A stretch of 32,276 bases of DNA from Clostridia bacterium (GTDB taxonomy: Bacteria > Bacillota > Clostridia > Oscillospirales > Acutalibacteraceae). A program made the position numbers and the translations under genes. The notes beneath the pieces were generated by a model. It saw nothing but the letters and a program-made list of their open reading frames with translations, was not told where the DNA came from and searched no databases. The first letter of the stretch is position 1. Each line of letters opens with the position of its first letter. The stretch covers positions 1 to 32,276 of the forward strand of contig JAGASD010000057.1 of assembly GCA_017621885.1 (NCBI GenBank), written 5' to 3'. Shown one piece after another: positions 1 to 7,867 of the stretch.

Positions 1-192
1 GGCTACTACGTATACCGCAAAACAGCAAACTCAAGCTGGGTACGCATTGCAGCAGTAGGCGGCACAAATAACACAGCATACCTTGATAAAACAGCAAGGA
101 AGGGTGTAACCTACACCTACACAGTCCGTGCAGTTTACGGCGCAACGACAAGTGCATATAACTCAGGTATCAGTTGTTGCGATAAATACTAA
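1..192 (+). CDS. C-terminal end of a fibronectin III-like secreted protein (partial)
   Basis: The open frame enters from the left edge and stops at TAA 190-192, giving 63 residues. It reads as the last strands of a fibronectin type III-like domain: a GYYVYRK strand, a central tryptophan, then a YTYTVRAVYG strand followed by a short tail. In gut Clostridia such domains usually end large secreted or wall-bound proteins, so an extracellular role is inferred. The N-terminus lies outside the window, and no catalytic domain can be assigned. A strong hairpin terminator follows 14 bases after the stop. Confidence 0.7.
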   Translation, partial: GYYVYRKTANSSWVRIAAVGGTNNTAYLDKTARKGVTYTYTVRAVYGATTSAYNSGISCCDKY

Positions 193-205
193 ATAAAACA
201 AAAAA

Positions 206-240
206 GTCGTCAGAGAGTTTTTTCTCTCTGACGGCTTTTA
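206..240. terminator. Intrinsic terminator between convergent genes
   Basis: A 12-bp stem (206-217 with 224-235, one G-U pair) with a T-rich loop is followed by TTTTA on the plus strand and preceded by an A-run. It can end both the plus-strand gene on the left and murC on the minus strand. Confidence 0.85.
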
Positions 241-250
241 ATATTAAAAA

Positions 251-1615
251 TTATTCTTTACCAAGTATCATTTTAGCAACCTTATAAACGTCACCGCAGC
301 CGAGGGTGAGGATTAAGTCGCCTTCCTGAGCGTTTTCTTTAACGTAGTCACAAACCTTTTGAAATGTGTCGAACCAAACGCTGCCGGGGATTTCATCCGC
401 AAGGTCCTGGGTTGCAATACCGTAGGTGTTGATTTCGCGTGAACCCATAATCTCAGTAAGCACAACCTTGTCGGCAATTGAAAGAGCCTTTGCAAAAGCA
501 TCAAGATGAAGCTTTGTTCTGCTGAATGTGAAGGGCTGGAAAACTGCCCAAACGCGGTTGTAGCTCATTTTCTTTGCGGCGGAGAGAGTAACCTCAAGCT
601 CTGCCGGGTGGTGAGCATAGTCATCAACAATATCTGCACCGTTGTATTCACCAAGATATTCAAAACGTCTGCCTGCACCCTTGAAGGTGGCGATACTTAC
701 ACGGCATTGTTCAAAGGTTGCACCGCAGTACATTGCAGCACAAATTGCCGCAAGTGCGTTAAGAACGTTATGGTCACCGGGAACGCTTAATTCAACCCTT
801 CCTAATTTTTCACCCTTGTGGAAAACGTCAAAGCAGGGGAAAGCACCGTTTTTCCAGTCAACTTCTTTTGCAATATAATCACAGGTGTCATTTTTACCGA
901 AGGAAATCATTGTCTTACCTTCAACACCCGTAATGCTGTCGATAGTGTTTTTGTCATCACCGTTGTAGATAACGCAGCTTGACATATCAGCAAATTTTCT
1001 GAAGGATGCCTCAAGATTTTCAAGAGTCTTGAAGTATTCCATATGGTCGCGGTCAACGTTAAGGATAACGCTTACATCGGGGCTTAAATCAAGGAAGGTA
1101 TCCTTGTATTCACATGCTTCACAAACAAGGATGTCACTTTCGCCTACTCTGCCGTTTGTACCCGTAAGAGGAAGCTTGCCGCCGATTACCGCAGAGGGAT
1201 CAAAATTGTTATCAATAAGGATGTGTGTGAGCATTGACGTAACTGTTGTTTTGCCGTGTGTACCGCAAACACCGATACAGTTGCTGTATTCTTTTGTGAA
1301 ATAGCCGAAAAGCTTACTGCGTTCAAAGGTGGGAATACCTTTTTCTCTTGCGGCAACAAGCTCGGGATTGTCGGGGAGAAGGGCGGCTGTGAAAACAACC
1401 ATATCCGCACCGTCAACATTTTCAGCCTTCTGTCCTAAAACAACGGGAATACCTAAATTGCGTATACGTTTAAGAGTATCGGTTTCATTGTTATCTGAGC
1501 CGGTAAGGTAATAACCCTTGCTGTGCAGAATTTCTGCCAAAGGGCACATACCGCTTCCGCCGATGCCGATAAAATGAATTCTTTTAGCTGTTTTAATAAC
1601 TTGCTCTATGTTCAT
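251..1615 (-). CDS. murC: UDP-N-acetylmuramate--L-alanine ligase MurC
   Basis: A cytoplasmic Mur ligase that uses ATP to add L-alanine to UDP-MurNAc, the first peptide step of peptidoglycan synthesis. The 454-residue protein has the usual length. It shows the N-terminal dinucleotide-like motif GIGGSGM (residues 17-23), the ATP-binding P-loop GTHGKTT (118-124), the central-domain NVDRDHMEYF stretch and the C-terminal DDYAHHPAE motif. The ATG start has AAAGGG nine bases upstream. It is convergent with the fibronectin-like gene and is apparently transcribed alone from a promoter near 1656-1684. Assignment is by strong family recognition. Confidence 0.97.
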   Translation of the reverse strand: MNIEQVIKTAKRIHFIGIGGSGMCPLAEILHSKGYYLTGSDNNETDTLKRIRNLGIPVVLGQKAENVDGADMVVFTAALLPDNPELVAAREKGIPTFERSKLFGYFTKEYSNCIGVCGTHGKTTVTSMLTHILIDNNFDPSAVIGGKLPLTGTNGRVGESDILVCEACEYKDTFLDLSPDVSVILNVDRDHMEYFKTLENLEASFRKFADMSSCVIYNGDDKNTIDSITGVEGKTMISFGKNDTCDYIAKEVDWKNGAFPCFDVFHKGEKLGRVELSVPGDHNVLNALAAICAAMYCGATFEQCRVSIATFKGAGRRFEYLGEYNGADIVDDYAHHPAELEVTLSAAKKMSYNRVWAVFQPFTFSRTKLHLDAFAKALSIADKVVLTEIMGSREINTYGIATQDLADEIPGSVWFDTFQKVCDYVKENAQEGDLILTLGCGDVYKVAKMILGKE

Positions 1616-1655
1616 GAAAAAAACCCTTTCACTTTAAACAGTTAATTATGTATGA

Positions 1656-1684
1656 ATTATACTCTAAATTAATATAAAAATAAA
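1656..1684 (-). promoter_or_regulatory. Probable sigma-70/A promoter of murC
   Basis: On the minus strand a perfect TATAAT (-10, 1661-1656) lies 17 bases from a weak TTTATT (-35, 1684-1679), about 40 bases upstream of murC. Confidence 0.55.
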
Positions 1685-1706
1685 CCCCTGAAATAATATT
1701 TTTTCA

Positions 1707-2201
1707 TTATTTTAAATCGGTTTTAAAATAATTGGTTTTTTCTAAACCTTTTTTCAAAAGCAGACCCAAAATTCCGCAAGAAATTATTTCACCCGCACAA
1801 ACAGTAAGCGTAAAATACAAGTATGTGCCGGGGAGTGCATAAACATACATCAGTACAGGAGGAATAATCAAAGTGTTTGCTATAATGGGGGGGAGAATGT
1901 AAGCAAATTTCGTTTTTCTTAAAAGATAAGTAAAAATTGCACCTGAAAGCGTTGCAATACTGCCGAAAACGATATCCCAGGCGGCACAGCCCGTGAGAAT
2001 GTTTGCAAGAATGCAGCCGATAAAAAGCCCCGGTATTGCCGCAGGGGTGAAAATCGGAAGAATTGTCAGGGCTTCGGAAAATCTTACCTGAATCGCGTAG
2101 CTTGCAAGGCCAAATGCTGATGCAAGATATGTCAGTACCACGTACAACGCGGCAACAATTGCGCCAAAGGCGACGTTTTTGATTTTTTTTCTGTTTTTCA
2201 T
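1707..2201 (-). CDS. queT: QueT-family queuosine precursor transporter
   Basis: A small integral membrane protein of the QueT family, the predicted substrate-binding (S) component of an ECF-type importer for the queuosine precursor preQ1 or preQ0. It has about five or six hydrophobic helices and the family motif QVRFSEALTILP near residue 40. I place the start at ATG 2201 (164 residues) rather than GTG 2210. The GGAG ribosome binding site lies at 2213-2210 and overlaps that GTG, but is eight bases from the ATG. The preQ1-I riboswitch directly upstream supports the substrate. ECF energizing subunits are not in this window. Confidence 0.9.
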   Translation of the reverse strand: MKNRKKIKNVAFGAIVAALYVVLTYLASAFGLASYAIQVRFSEALTILPIFTPAAIPGLFIGCILANILTGCAAWDIVFGSIATLSGAIFTYLLRKTKFAYILPPIIANTLIIPPVLMYVYALPGTYLYFTLTVCAGEIISCGILGLLLKKGLEKTNYFKTDLK

Positions 2202-2209
2202 TTTTTTCA

Positions 2210-2251
2210 CTCCATAGTTTTTATTATTGTGAGGATGGTTTCGAACTCACA
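2210..2251 (-). promoter_or_regulatory. preQ1-I riboswitch controlling queT
   Basis: On the minus strand a 6-bp stem P1 (2251-2246 with 2233-2228) encloses a loop that begins TTC and contains CCAT (2238-2235). The tail is AATAATAAAAACTATGGAG. CCAT pairs with ATGG (2215-2212), forming an H-type pseudoknot that buries the GGAG ribosome binding site. The A-rich tail with AAAAACTA, the TTC loop start and the pseudoknot overlapping the Shine-Dalgarno are hallmarks of class I preQ1 riboswitches. Ligand binding is expected to reduce queT translation. A second hairpin (2255-2273) sits just upstream. Confidence 0.85.
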
Positions 2252-2323
2252 TTTGAGTAACAGACTGTCACTCTATATAAAAATATCCTTGCAGTTTCGT
2301 GCAAAAATACAATTTATATACGC

Positions 2324-2352
2324 TTGAAAAAAAACGCTTTGTGATATATCAT
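2324..2352 (+). promoter_or_regulatory. Promoter for the ThuA-like/SGNH pair
   Basis: TTGAAA (2324-2329) and TATCAT (2347-2352), each 5/6 to consensus, are separated by 17 bases. They lie 46 bases upstream of the ATG at 2399. Confidence 0.7.
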
Positions 2353-2398
2353 TATATCATAAATATTCTTAACAATCTACACAGAAAGGGTGTTTTTT

Positions 2399-3133
2399 AT
2401 GATAAATGTTACAATCTGGAATGAAGGCCGCCACGAAAAAGAAAGTGAAAGCGTTGCGGCGGTTTATCCCAAGGGTATTCATAACTGTATTGCAGATTTC
2501 CTGGGTACTGATGAAGAGTTAAATGTAAGAACAGCCGTTTTGGATGACCCCGACAACGGTCTCCCCGATGATGTTCTCAACAGTACAGATGTGCTTCTCT
2601 GGTGGGGCCACATGGCTCACGAATGTGTACCGGACGAGCTTGTTGAAAAAGTTTATAACCGAGTGATGTGCGGTATGGGCTTTATTGCTCTTCACTCTGC
2701 TCATTTTTCAAAACCATTCAAAAGGCTTATGGGTACAACCTGTTCACTTAAATGGCGCGACGGTGACAGAGAAAGACTTTGGTGCATTAACCCGTCACAC
2801 CCAATTGCTAAGGGCGTTCCCGAAAGCTTTGATATTCCCGTTGAGGAAATGTACGGCGAACGATTCGATATTCCTGCTCCCGATGAGACCGTTTTTATCG
2901 GTTGGTTTAAAGGCGGAGAAGTGTTCCGTTCAGGTAACTGCTGGTACAGAGGCTTGGGCAAGGTTTTCTATTTCCAGCCCGGTCACGAGGAAAATCCCAC
3001 GTACTATATTCCCGAGGTGCAAAAAATTATACATAATGCAGTTTATTGGGCTGCACCCGAAAAAATTGTCGGTGAAATAGAGTGCCCGTGGGTTGAAGCA
3101 CCCGAAAAGCATTATGACGGACCTAATAAATAA
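2399..3133 (+). CDS. ThuA-like (trehalose utilization) domain protein
   Basis: A 244-residue protein with the class I glutamine-amidotransferase-like fold of ThuA proteins. It begins with the typical strand INVTIWNEGRHE. It then has the segment DVLLWWGHMAH, the nucleophile-elbow-like GMGFIALHSAHFSK, and a C-terminal strand with YFQPGHEENPTYY. ThuA proteins are linked to sugar (disaccharide) metabolism, but the exact reaction is unknown. I chose ATG 2399 over GTG 2390 because AAAGGG ends eight bases before the ATG and overlaps the GTG. No signal peptide is seen, so it should be cytoplasmic. The SGNH hydrolase starts 56 bases downstream, probably in the same transcript. Confidence 0.88.
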   Translation: MINVTIWNEGRHEKESESVAAVYPKGIHNCIADFLGTDEELNVRTAVLDDPDNGLPDDVLNSTDVLLWWGHMAHECVPDELVEKVYNRVMCGMGFIALHSAHFSKPFKRLMGTTCSLKWRDGDRERLWCINPSHPIAKGVPESFDIPVEEMYGERFDIPAPDETVFIGWFKGGEVFRSGNCWYRGLGKVFYFQPGHEENPTYYIPEVQKIIHNAVYWAAPEKIVGEIECPWVEAPEKHYDGPNK

Positions 3134-3189
3134 TTATACATATTTTTTTAGCATTATCAATACAAAATAACTATGTAAAAGGTGAAAAA

Positions 3190-3807
3190 ATGATTAAATT
3201 TGTATTTCAAGGCGATTCAATAACAGATGCAAACAGAAACAGAGATGACGAAAGAAATTACGGCTACGGTTATCCAAACTATGTGGCAGGTGAATTGCTC
3301 AAAAAGCATCCTCATAAATTTGAATTTGTAAACGAGGGTGTCAGCGGCGACAGAATTGTTGACGTTTACGCAAGAATGAAGTGTGATATATTGAATCATA
3401 AGCCTGATTATATGTCAATTCTCATCGGTGTTAACGACGTATGGCACGAATTCGGCTGTCAGAATGGCGTGTCAGATGATAAATTTGAGAAGGTTTATTC
3501 AATGCTTATTGAAGAAATTATTGCCGAATTACCCGATATTAAAATCTATATTTTAGAACCCTTTGCACTTAAAGGCATAGGTAACGAGGCTTATTGGGAT
3601 GAGTTTAAGATAGGTGTTGAGAATAAAGCGGCAAGAGCTAAAAATGTTGCTGAAAAATTCGGTCTTAAATTTGTTCCGTTGCAGGATTTGTTTGATAAGG
3701 CTGCTGCTGACGGCAAAAACGATTATTGGCTTGCAGACGGTGTTCATCCCACAGCCGCAGGTCACGCACTTATAAAAGACGCTCTGATTGAAGCACTGGA
3801 TTTCTAA
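3190..3807 (+). CDS. SGNH/GDSL-family hydrolase (esterase)
   Basis: A 205-residue cytoplasmic esterase or deacetylase. Block I is FQGDSITDANR with nucleophile S10. Block III is LIGVNDVWHEFG with N82. Block V is DGVHPTAAGH with catalytic D183 and H186. A conserved Gly lies in VNEGVSGDRI. Family members deacylate carbohydrates or lipids. The adjacent ThuA-like gene makes a carbohydrate substrate plausible, but this is inference. There is no signal peptide. The start ATG 3190 follows AAAAGGTG by six bases. Confidence 0.92.
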   Translation: MIKFVFQGDSITDANRNRDDERNYGYGYPNYVAGELLKKHPHKFEFVNEGVSGDRIVDVYARMKCDILNHKPDYMSILIGVNDVWHEFGCQNGVSDDKFEKVYSMLIEEIIAELPDIKIYILEPFALKGIGNEAYWDEFKIGVENKAARAKNVAEKFGLKFVPLQDLFDKAAADGKNDYWLADGVHPTAAGHALIKDALIEALDF

Positions 3808-3818
3808 GTATTAAACAA

Positions 3819-3862
3819 AACCGATGCAGTTTGATTTGCTCAAGCTGTATCGGTTGTTTTTA
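3819..3862. terminator. Shared terminator of two convergent genes
   Basis: An 11-bp stem, AACCGATGCAG paired with CTGTATCGGTT (one G-U pair), is followed by TGTTTTT on the plus strand. The minus strand continues with TTTTGTTT after the stem, so it probably works in both directions. Confidence 0.75.
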
Positions 3863-4654
3863 TATTGTTATAATTCCGCTTTCGTTTTCCGGTAACGCAA
3901 CATTCAGTATATAATCTCTGTTTTCCAATGCTCCCATACTGCAAAGCGCCTCGGTGGAGGTCTTGTATGCTAATTCGGGAGTGTTGTTTTCTTTGCTGAG
4001 ATGTGCTAATACAAAGTGCGTTGTGCCCTTGTTTACCAAAGCACACACAGCATCTGCGCAGGCATCGTTTGAAAGATGACCGTAATCTGATAAGATTCGT
4101 TTCTGCAGCGTGAAGGGATAAGGCCCCGTGCGAAGCATATCAACGTCATGGTTTGATTCGATGTAAACAAGCTTACAACCCGTGATTGTGCTCAGGAGCT
4201 CCGGTGTTACATAGCCCGTATCTGTTGCAATGGCGGCTTTCGTTACTCCGTCACAGCCGGTTATTACGTAACCTCTGCCGTCTGCGCAGTCGTGGGAGGT
4301 TTTAAAAGGCTTTACATTAAGACCTGCGATATTAATATCGTCTGTATTTACCGCAATATCAACGTGCTTAAAGGAAAGCGTGCCCTTGTTTTTTAAGGCA
4401 AGGAGCGTACCCGCAGAAGCATATACGGGGATGTTGTGCCTTGCGGCAAAAACACTCAGTCCGTTTACGTGGTCGGTATGCTCGTGTGTGAGAAAAATTC
4501 CTTTAATTGCGCTTATATCCACACCTATGTTGTTGAGCATTTTTTCGGTTTGTTTGGCACTTCTGCCTACATCAACAAGTACACCGCCCTCGCGGTCGCC
4601 TATGTAAACAGAATTGCCGCTGCTTGAAGAAAACAGCGGACAAAATCTAAGCAT
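3860..4654 (-). CDS. YycJ/WalJ-type metallo-beta-lactamase-fold hydrolase
   Basis: A 264-residue MBL-fold metallo-hydrolase of the YycJ (WalJ) type. The start MLRFCPLFSSSSGN is typical of that group. The metal-binding motif is HEHTDH (57-62), with later metal-site segments ATDTGYV, ESNHDVDML and a C-terminal FVLAHLSKENN. YycJ proteins are DNA-processing exonuclease-like hydrolases linked to cell-wall stress regulons in Firmicutes. The start lies five bases after the murA stop. Its GAGGAA ribosome binding site sits inside the last codons of murA, so translation is likely coupled. Confidence 0.9.
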   Translation of the reverse strand: MLRFCPLFSSSSGNSVYIGDREGGVLVDVGRSAKQTEKMLNNIGVDISAIKGIFLTHEHTDHVNGLSVFAARHNIPVYASAGTLLALKNKGTLSFKHVDIAVNTDDINIAGLNVKPFKTSHDCADGRGYVITGCDGVTKAAIATDTGYVTPELLSTITGCKLVYIESNHDVDMLRTGPYPFTLQKRILSDYGHLSNDACADAVCALVNKGTTHFVLAHLSKENNTPELAYKTSTEALCSMGALENRDYILNVALPENESGIITI

Positions 4655-4659
4655 ATATA

Positions 4660-5931
4660 TTATTCCTCGTCAAAATGTACTCGGGCAATATCAGCACCCA
4701 CAGCGGTAAGCTTTTCGATAAGCTTTTCGTAACCTCTGTCAATGAGTCTGATGTTTTCGATGGTTGTTTCACCGTCAGCTATAAGACCTGCAATTACCAT
4801 TGCGGCGCCTGCACGAAGATCATCAGCCTCAACGGGGGCGGAATGCAACTTTTCAACGCCCGTAATTAATGCTGTGTCACCGTTAACAATGATGTTAGCG
4901 CCCATTCGTCTTAACTGATCAATGTATTTGAAGCGGTTATCCCACACGTCCTCAACAACTGTGCTTGTTCCGTTGCCAATGCAAAGAAGAGTTGCAAACT
5001 GCGGCTGCATATCTGTTGGGAAGCCGGGGTGGGGACTTGTTTTAACTCTGCAAGCTTTAGGATGATTGCCGTCAGAAATAATTCTTACGCTTTCATCACC
5101 CTCAATAACGGTGATACCGCAATCCTCAAGCTTGTTTGTGATGGACTCAAGATGCTTGGGGATAACATTGTTAATAACAACATCACCGCCTGCAGCAGCT
5201 GCCGCAACCATATAAGTACCTGCTTCAATCTGGTCGGGGATGATTGAATATGTGCAACCATGCATCTGTGAAACACCGCGGATTTTGATAACCTCTGTAC
5301 CTGCACCTCTTACGTCTGCACCCATTGAGTTGAGGAAGTTTGCGAGATCAACAATATGGGGTTCTCGTGCGGCATTTTCAATAACCGTAAGACCTTTTGC
5401 CTTAACAGCCGCAAGCATAGCATTAATTGTTGCACCCACAGATACAACGTCAAGATATATTGATGAGCCGTAAAGCTCTTCGCTTTCAACCTTAACAACG
5501 GCGTTGTCAGTGTTAACCTTAGCACCAAGGGCTTCAAAAGCCTTGATGTGCTGGTCGATGGGGCGCACACCGAAATAACAGCCGCCGGGGAGGGCAACGC
5601 AGGCAGAGCCATACTGACCGAGAAGCACACCGAGAAGATAGTAAGATGCACGTAATTTTTTAGTCATATCATCACGGATTGTGATATCGGATTTTACGTT
5701 GGTGGGATCTATAACCAAAACACCGTCTTCGGGAGAGGTAACCTCTGCGCCGATGTGTCTGAGTATTTTCGAAATCATTTTTACGTCGCTTATATCGGGA
5801 ACGTTTTCTATACGACAGGGTTCACCTGCAAAAATTGCAGCAGGAATAATAGCGAGAGCGGCATTTTTTGCACCGCTTATATTTATTTTTCCATTCAGCT
5901 TGTTTCCGCCGCGGATAACAAATTTTTCCAC
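4660..5931 (-). CDS. murA: UDP-N-acetylglucosamine 1-carboxyvinyltransferase MurA
   Basis: The first committed enzyme of peptidoglycan synthesis, transferring enolpyruvate from PEP to UDP-GlcNAc in the cytoplasm. It has the substrate-binding pair K22/N23 (SGAKNAAL) and the catalytic C118 in LPGGCYFGVRPID. The cysteine form implies fosfomycin sensitivity. I place the start at GTG 5931 (MEKFVIRGG, 423 residues), not GTG 5940. AAGGAG overlaps the upstream GTG and is eight bases from the downstream one, and MEKFVIRGG matches the usual family start. It forms an operon with the YycJ-type gene. Confidence 0.96.
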   Translation of the reverse strand: MEKFVIRGGNKLNGKINISGAKNAALAIIPAAIFAGEPCRIENVPDISDVKMISKILRHIGAEVTSPEDGVLVIDPTNVKSDITIRDDMTKKLRASYYLLGVLLGQYGSACVALPGGCYFGVRPIDQHIKAFEALGAKVNTDNAVVKVESEELYGSSIYLDVVSVGATINAMLAAVKAKGLTVIENAAREPHIVDLANFLNSMGADVRGAGTEVIKIRGVSQMHGCTYSIIPDQIEAGTYMVAAAAAGGDVVINNVIPKHLESITNKLEDCGITVIEGDESVRIISDGNHPKACRVKTSPHPGFPTDMQPQFATLLCIGNGTSTVVEDVWDNRFKYIDQLRRMGANIIVNGDTALITGVEKLHSAPVEADDLRAGAAMVIAGLIADGETTIENIRLIDRGYEKLIEKLTAVGADIARVHFDEE

Positions 5932-6004
5932 AAACTGCACTCCTTCAAATAATAGTGAGCTGATAAATCAGCACAGTGAACTGATGTTATCATTTACCAT
6001 TAGT

Positions 6005-6013
6005 AGTATAACA
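6005..6013 (-). promoter_or_regulatory. Extended -10 promoter of murA
   Basis: On the minus strand TGTTATACT (6013-6005) forms an extended -10 element about 75 bases upstream of murA. The -35 region is weak and T-rich. Confidence 0.5.
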
Positions 6014-6113
6014 CTTTTGTTAAAAAAAAGAAAGCATTATTTACAAGAAGAGTAAAGCAAAATGGTATAAAAAATTATTGATATTTTGTTAGCAATATAC
6101 AAAACAAATGTTG

Positions 6114-6131
6114 CCCGATCAAAATTTCGGG
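6114..6131 (-). terminator. Weak hairpin after the C39-like peptidase gene
   Basis: A 5-bp stem (CCCGA / TCGGG) with an eight-base loop is followed on the minus strand by CAACATTTGTTTTG. It is short, so termination here is uncertain. Confidence 0.35.
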
Positions 6132-6137
6132 AAACTT

Positions 6138-7118
6138 TTATTTTAAATACAGCATTTTGTAAAAATAAGGATATGCGCTGAAAAAGTCTGCAAGAGTTGT
6201 GCGTGTGTCGGAGCCCGGGTCATTTATAATAAAATTGTGAGTTGAAAGAGTTGTTGTGGCAGTAACACCTTTAACAACCACGTAATGCTGACCGCCGTTG
6301 GCTTTTTTTGCACCAACAATAACAGGCTTTCCCTGATGAAGGAGTGAATATATTTTTTCAAGATAACCGGAAGAGCTTGTAATGATATTGTAGTTTGATG
6401 GCCAGTAAACGGCACCGCCCGATGTGTAGCTGAGCTTTTTTGCCATCTGGTGGGGGTAAACTGTTGTGCCTGTGGCATAGCTGTGGGTCATTGCAAGTGC
6501 CGTTGTAGCGCAACCGATTCTGCCGATAGTCTGACCTGAGTTTCCGAGTGTTACGTTAGCCCATCGGGGATCCGTCTGCTTGAATGACGGTACATTAAGG
6601 CTTTTTGCCGTATATTTGCTTGTGGTTGAAGCGGAAACATTTTTAAGATATGCAGAGTGAACATATCCTGCTTTGTTTCCGTTATAAATAACCTTTGCAA
6701 AATCACCGCTTGTTGTGTGAACGCTCACAAACTGACCCTTCTGAAGGTAGCCTGTAACAGCGTGGCTTGTGGAAGCACCGCTTCTTACACGGAGCTTTCC
6801 CGATGATGTGTTAACAGTCTTAACAGTTCCCGAAACCTGATAAATATAGTTTGCGTGGCAATAGCCGTATCCGTTTTCTGAATAGCGCACGTACCAGTAG
6901 TTACCGCTTTTTGAAATAAGGGTAAGATAAGTGTTCTTTTTCAATGTGGTTTTAACCGTTGCGGTTGAAGATGGGGCAGAGCGTACGTTTAACGATGTAG
7001 ACGCGGTGCTGACCCGTCCTGCACCAACGGGCTTTGTGAATGCCTTGGCTTTGGGCGCTGACGTAAAAAGACTCACGCTTAAAAGAATTGCGAGAGCAAA
7101 TGATAAATATTTTTTCAA
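6138..7118 (-). CDS. Secreted SH3b-domain protein with C39-like peptidase domain
   Basis: A 326-residue exported protein. Residues 1-26 are a signal peptide ending AKA. Two SH3b-like wall-binding modules follow at about 38-95 and 98-162; both contain an LxVRSGAS-type segment and an aromatic Y/W pair. A papain-like C39_2 domain spans about 175-326, with C203 in IGCATTALAM, H278 in GQHYVVVKG and N299/D300 in NDPGS. It probably acts as a wall-associated cysteine peptidase or amidase. The start is TTG 7118: GAGGTGA (7129-7123) precedes it and the signal peptide begins there, while the upstream ATG 7148 has no ribosome binding site. It is divergent from the sigma-factor operon. Confidence 0.87.
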   Translation of the reverse strand: MKKYLSFALAILLSVSLFTSAPKAKAFTKPVGAGRVSTASTSLNVRSAPSSTATVKTTLKKNTYLTLISKSGNYWYVRYSENGYGYCHANYIYQVSGTVKTVNTSSGKLRVRSGASTSHAVTGYLQKGQFVSVHTTSGDFAKVIYNGNKAGYVHSAYLKNVSASTTSKYTAKSLNVPSFKQTDPRWANVTLGNSGQTIGRIGCATTALAMTHSYATGTTVYPHQMAKKLSYTSGGAVYWPSNYNIITSSSGYLEKIYSLLHQGKPVIVGAKKANGGQHYVVVKGVTATTTLSTHNFIINDPGSDTRTTLADFFSAYPYFYKMLYLK

Positions 7119-7213
7119 AAAATCACCTCGTATGTAAAAGCATAGCATACGGGGATTTTGATTTCATTGCATAAATTTTGCCAAAGGTAAATTCTGCCTT
7201 TTGTGAACCGATT

Positions 7214-7242
7214 TTGACAATGAAATTTTGTTGTGATACCAT
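7214..7242 (+). promoter_or_regulatory. Promoter of the sigma/anti-sigma-like operon
   Basis: A perfect TTGACA (7214-7219), a 17-base spacer and TACCAT (7237-7242) precede the sigma gene by about 100 bases. The consensus -35 suggests the housekeeping sigma factor starts it. Confidence 0.65.
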
Positions 7243-7339
7243 AAATTTAAAGAAAAATAAAAAAATTAAAAATCTTTATGTCAAAATCTGCAAGTTCTGA
7301 CACTATATAACAGAAGGCCATTATGAAAGGGGTGTGCAG

Positions 7340-7867
7340 GTGATTAAAAAGCAAACCGCAAATGAAAAGCTACGGCAGGATTACAATCATTATTTTATAA
7401 ATCTGCAACGCTTCTGCATGGTTAAACTGAAAAATAAAGAACAAGCGGACGATTGTGTTCAGGAAAGATTTTTCATTCTATATGAGCATTATATGAAAGG
7501 CGAAGATATAAAAAACGTTGCAGGTTTTTTATATAAAATAGCAGATAATTTAATAAAAACCCAATGGCGGGAAAACCAACGGGCAGAAAAAATAGTTCAG
7601 ATAGAAGCTGTATCGGACATAATCCCCACAAAAGAGGATGAATACAGCGATACGGATTACGATGCAATAGCCGAAAAGCTGCTGCAGACCCTTAGCGAAA
7701 GCGACAAAGAGCTATACCGATTAAAGTACATAGAAAATAAATCAATCGATGAAATTTCTAAAGAGTTGAATATGAATTATCAGGCGGTAGCCAAACGACT
7801 GTCAAGGCTGCGGCAAAGAGTTAAAGAAATGATTACAGAATATTTTGAAGGAGTTGACGATTTTTGA
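7340..7867 (+). CDS. ECF-like sigma-70 family RNA polymerase sigma factor
   Basis: A 175-residue sigma factor with region 2 (about residues 15-80, with EQADDCVQERFF and VAGFLYKIADNLIKTQWRE) and region 4 (about 115-165, with DKELYRLKYIENKSIDEISKELN as a helix-turn-helix). It directs RNA polymerase to a special promoter set. The start is taken as GTG 7340 because GAAAGGGG lies seven bases upstream; the GTG at 7334 is too close to it. The following membrane protein overlaps by four bases (TTGA), so the two are translationally coupled. A partner relationship like that of ECF sigma/anti-sigma pairs is inferred. Confidence 0.88.
   Translation: MIKKQTANEKLRQDYNHYFINLQRFCMVKLKNKEQADDCVQERFFILYEHYMKGEDIKNVAGFLYKIADNLIKTQWRENQRAEKIVQIEAVSDIIPTKEDEYSDTDYDAIAEKLLQTLSESDKELYRLKYIENKSIDEISKELNMNYQAVAKRLSRLRQRVKEMITEYFEGVDDF

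Noticed and set aside
506-790. Plus-strand open frames over murC
   Set aside because: They lie antisense to a full-length, strongly recognised murC, have no ribosome binding site and no family resemblance.
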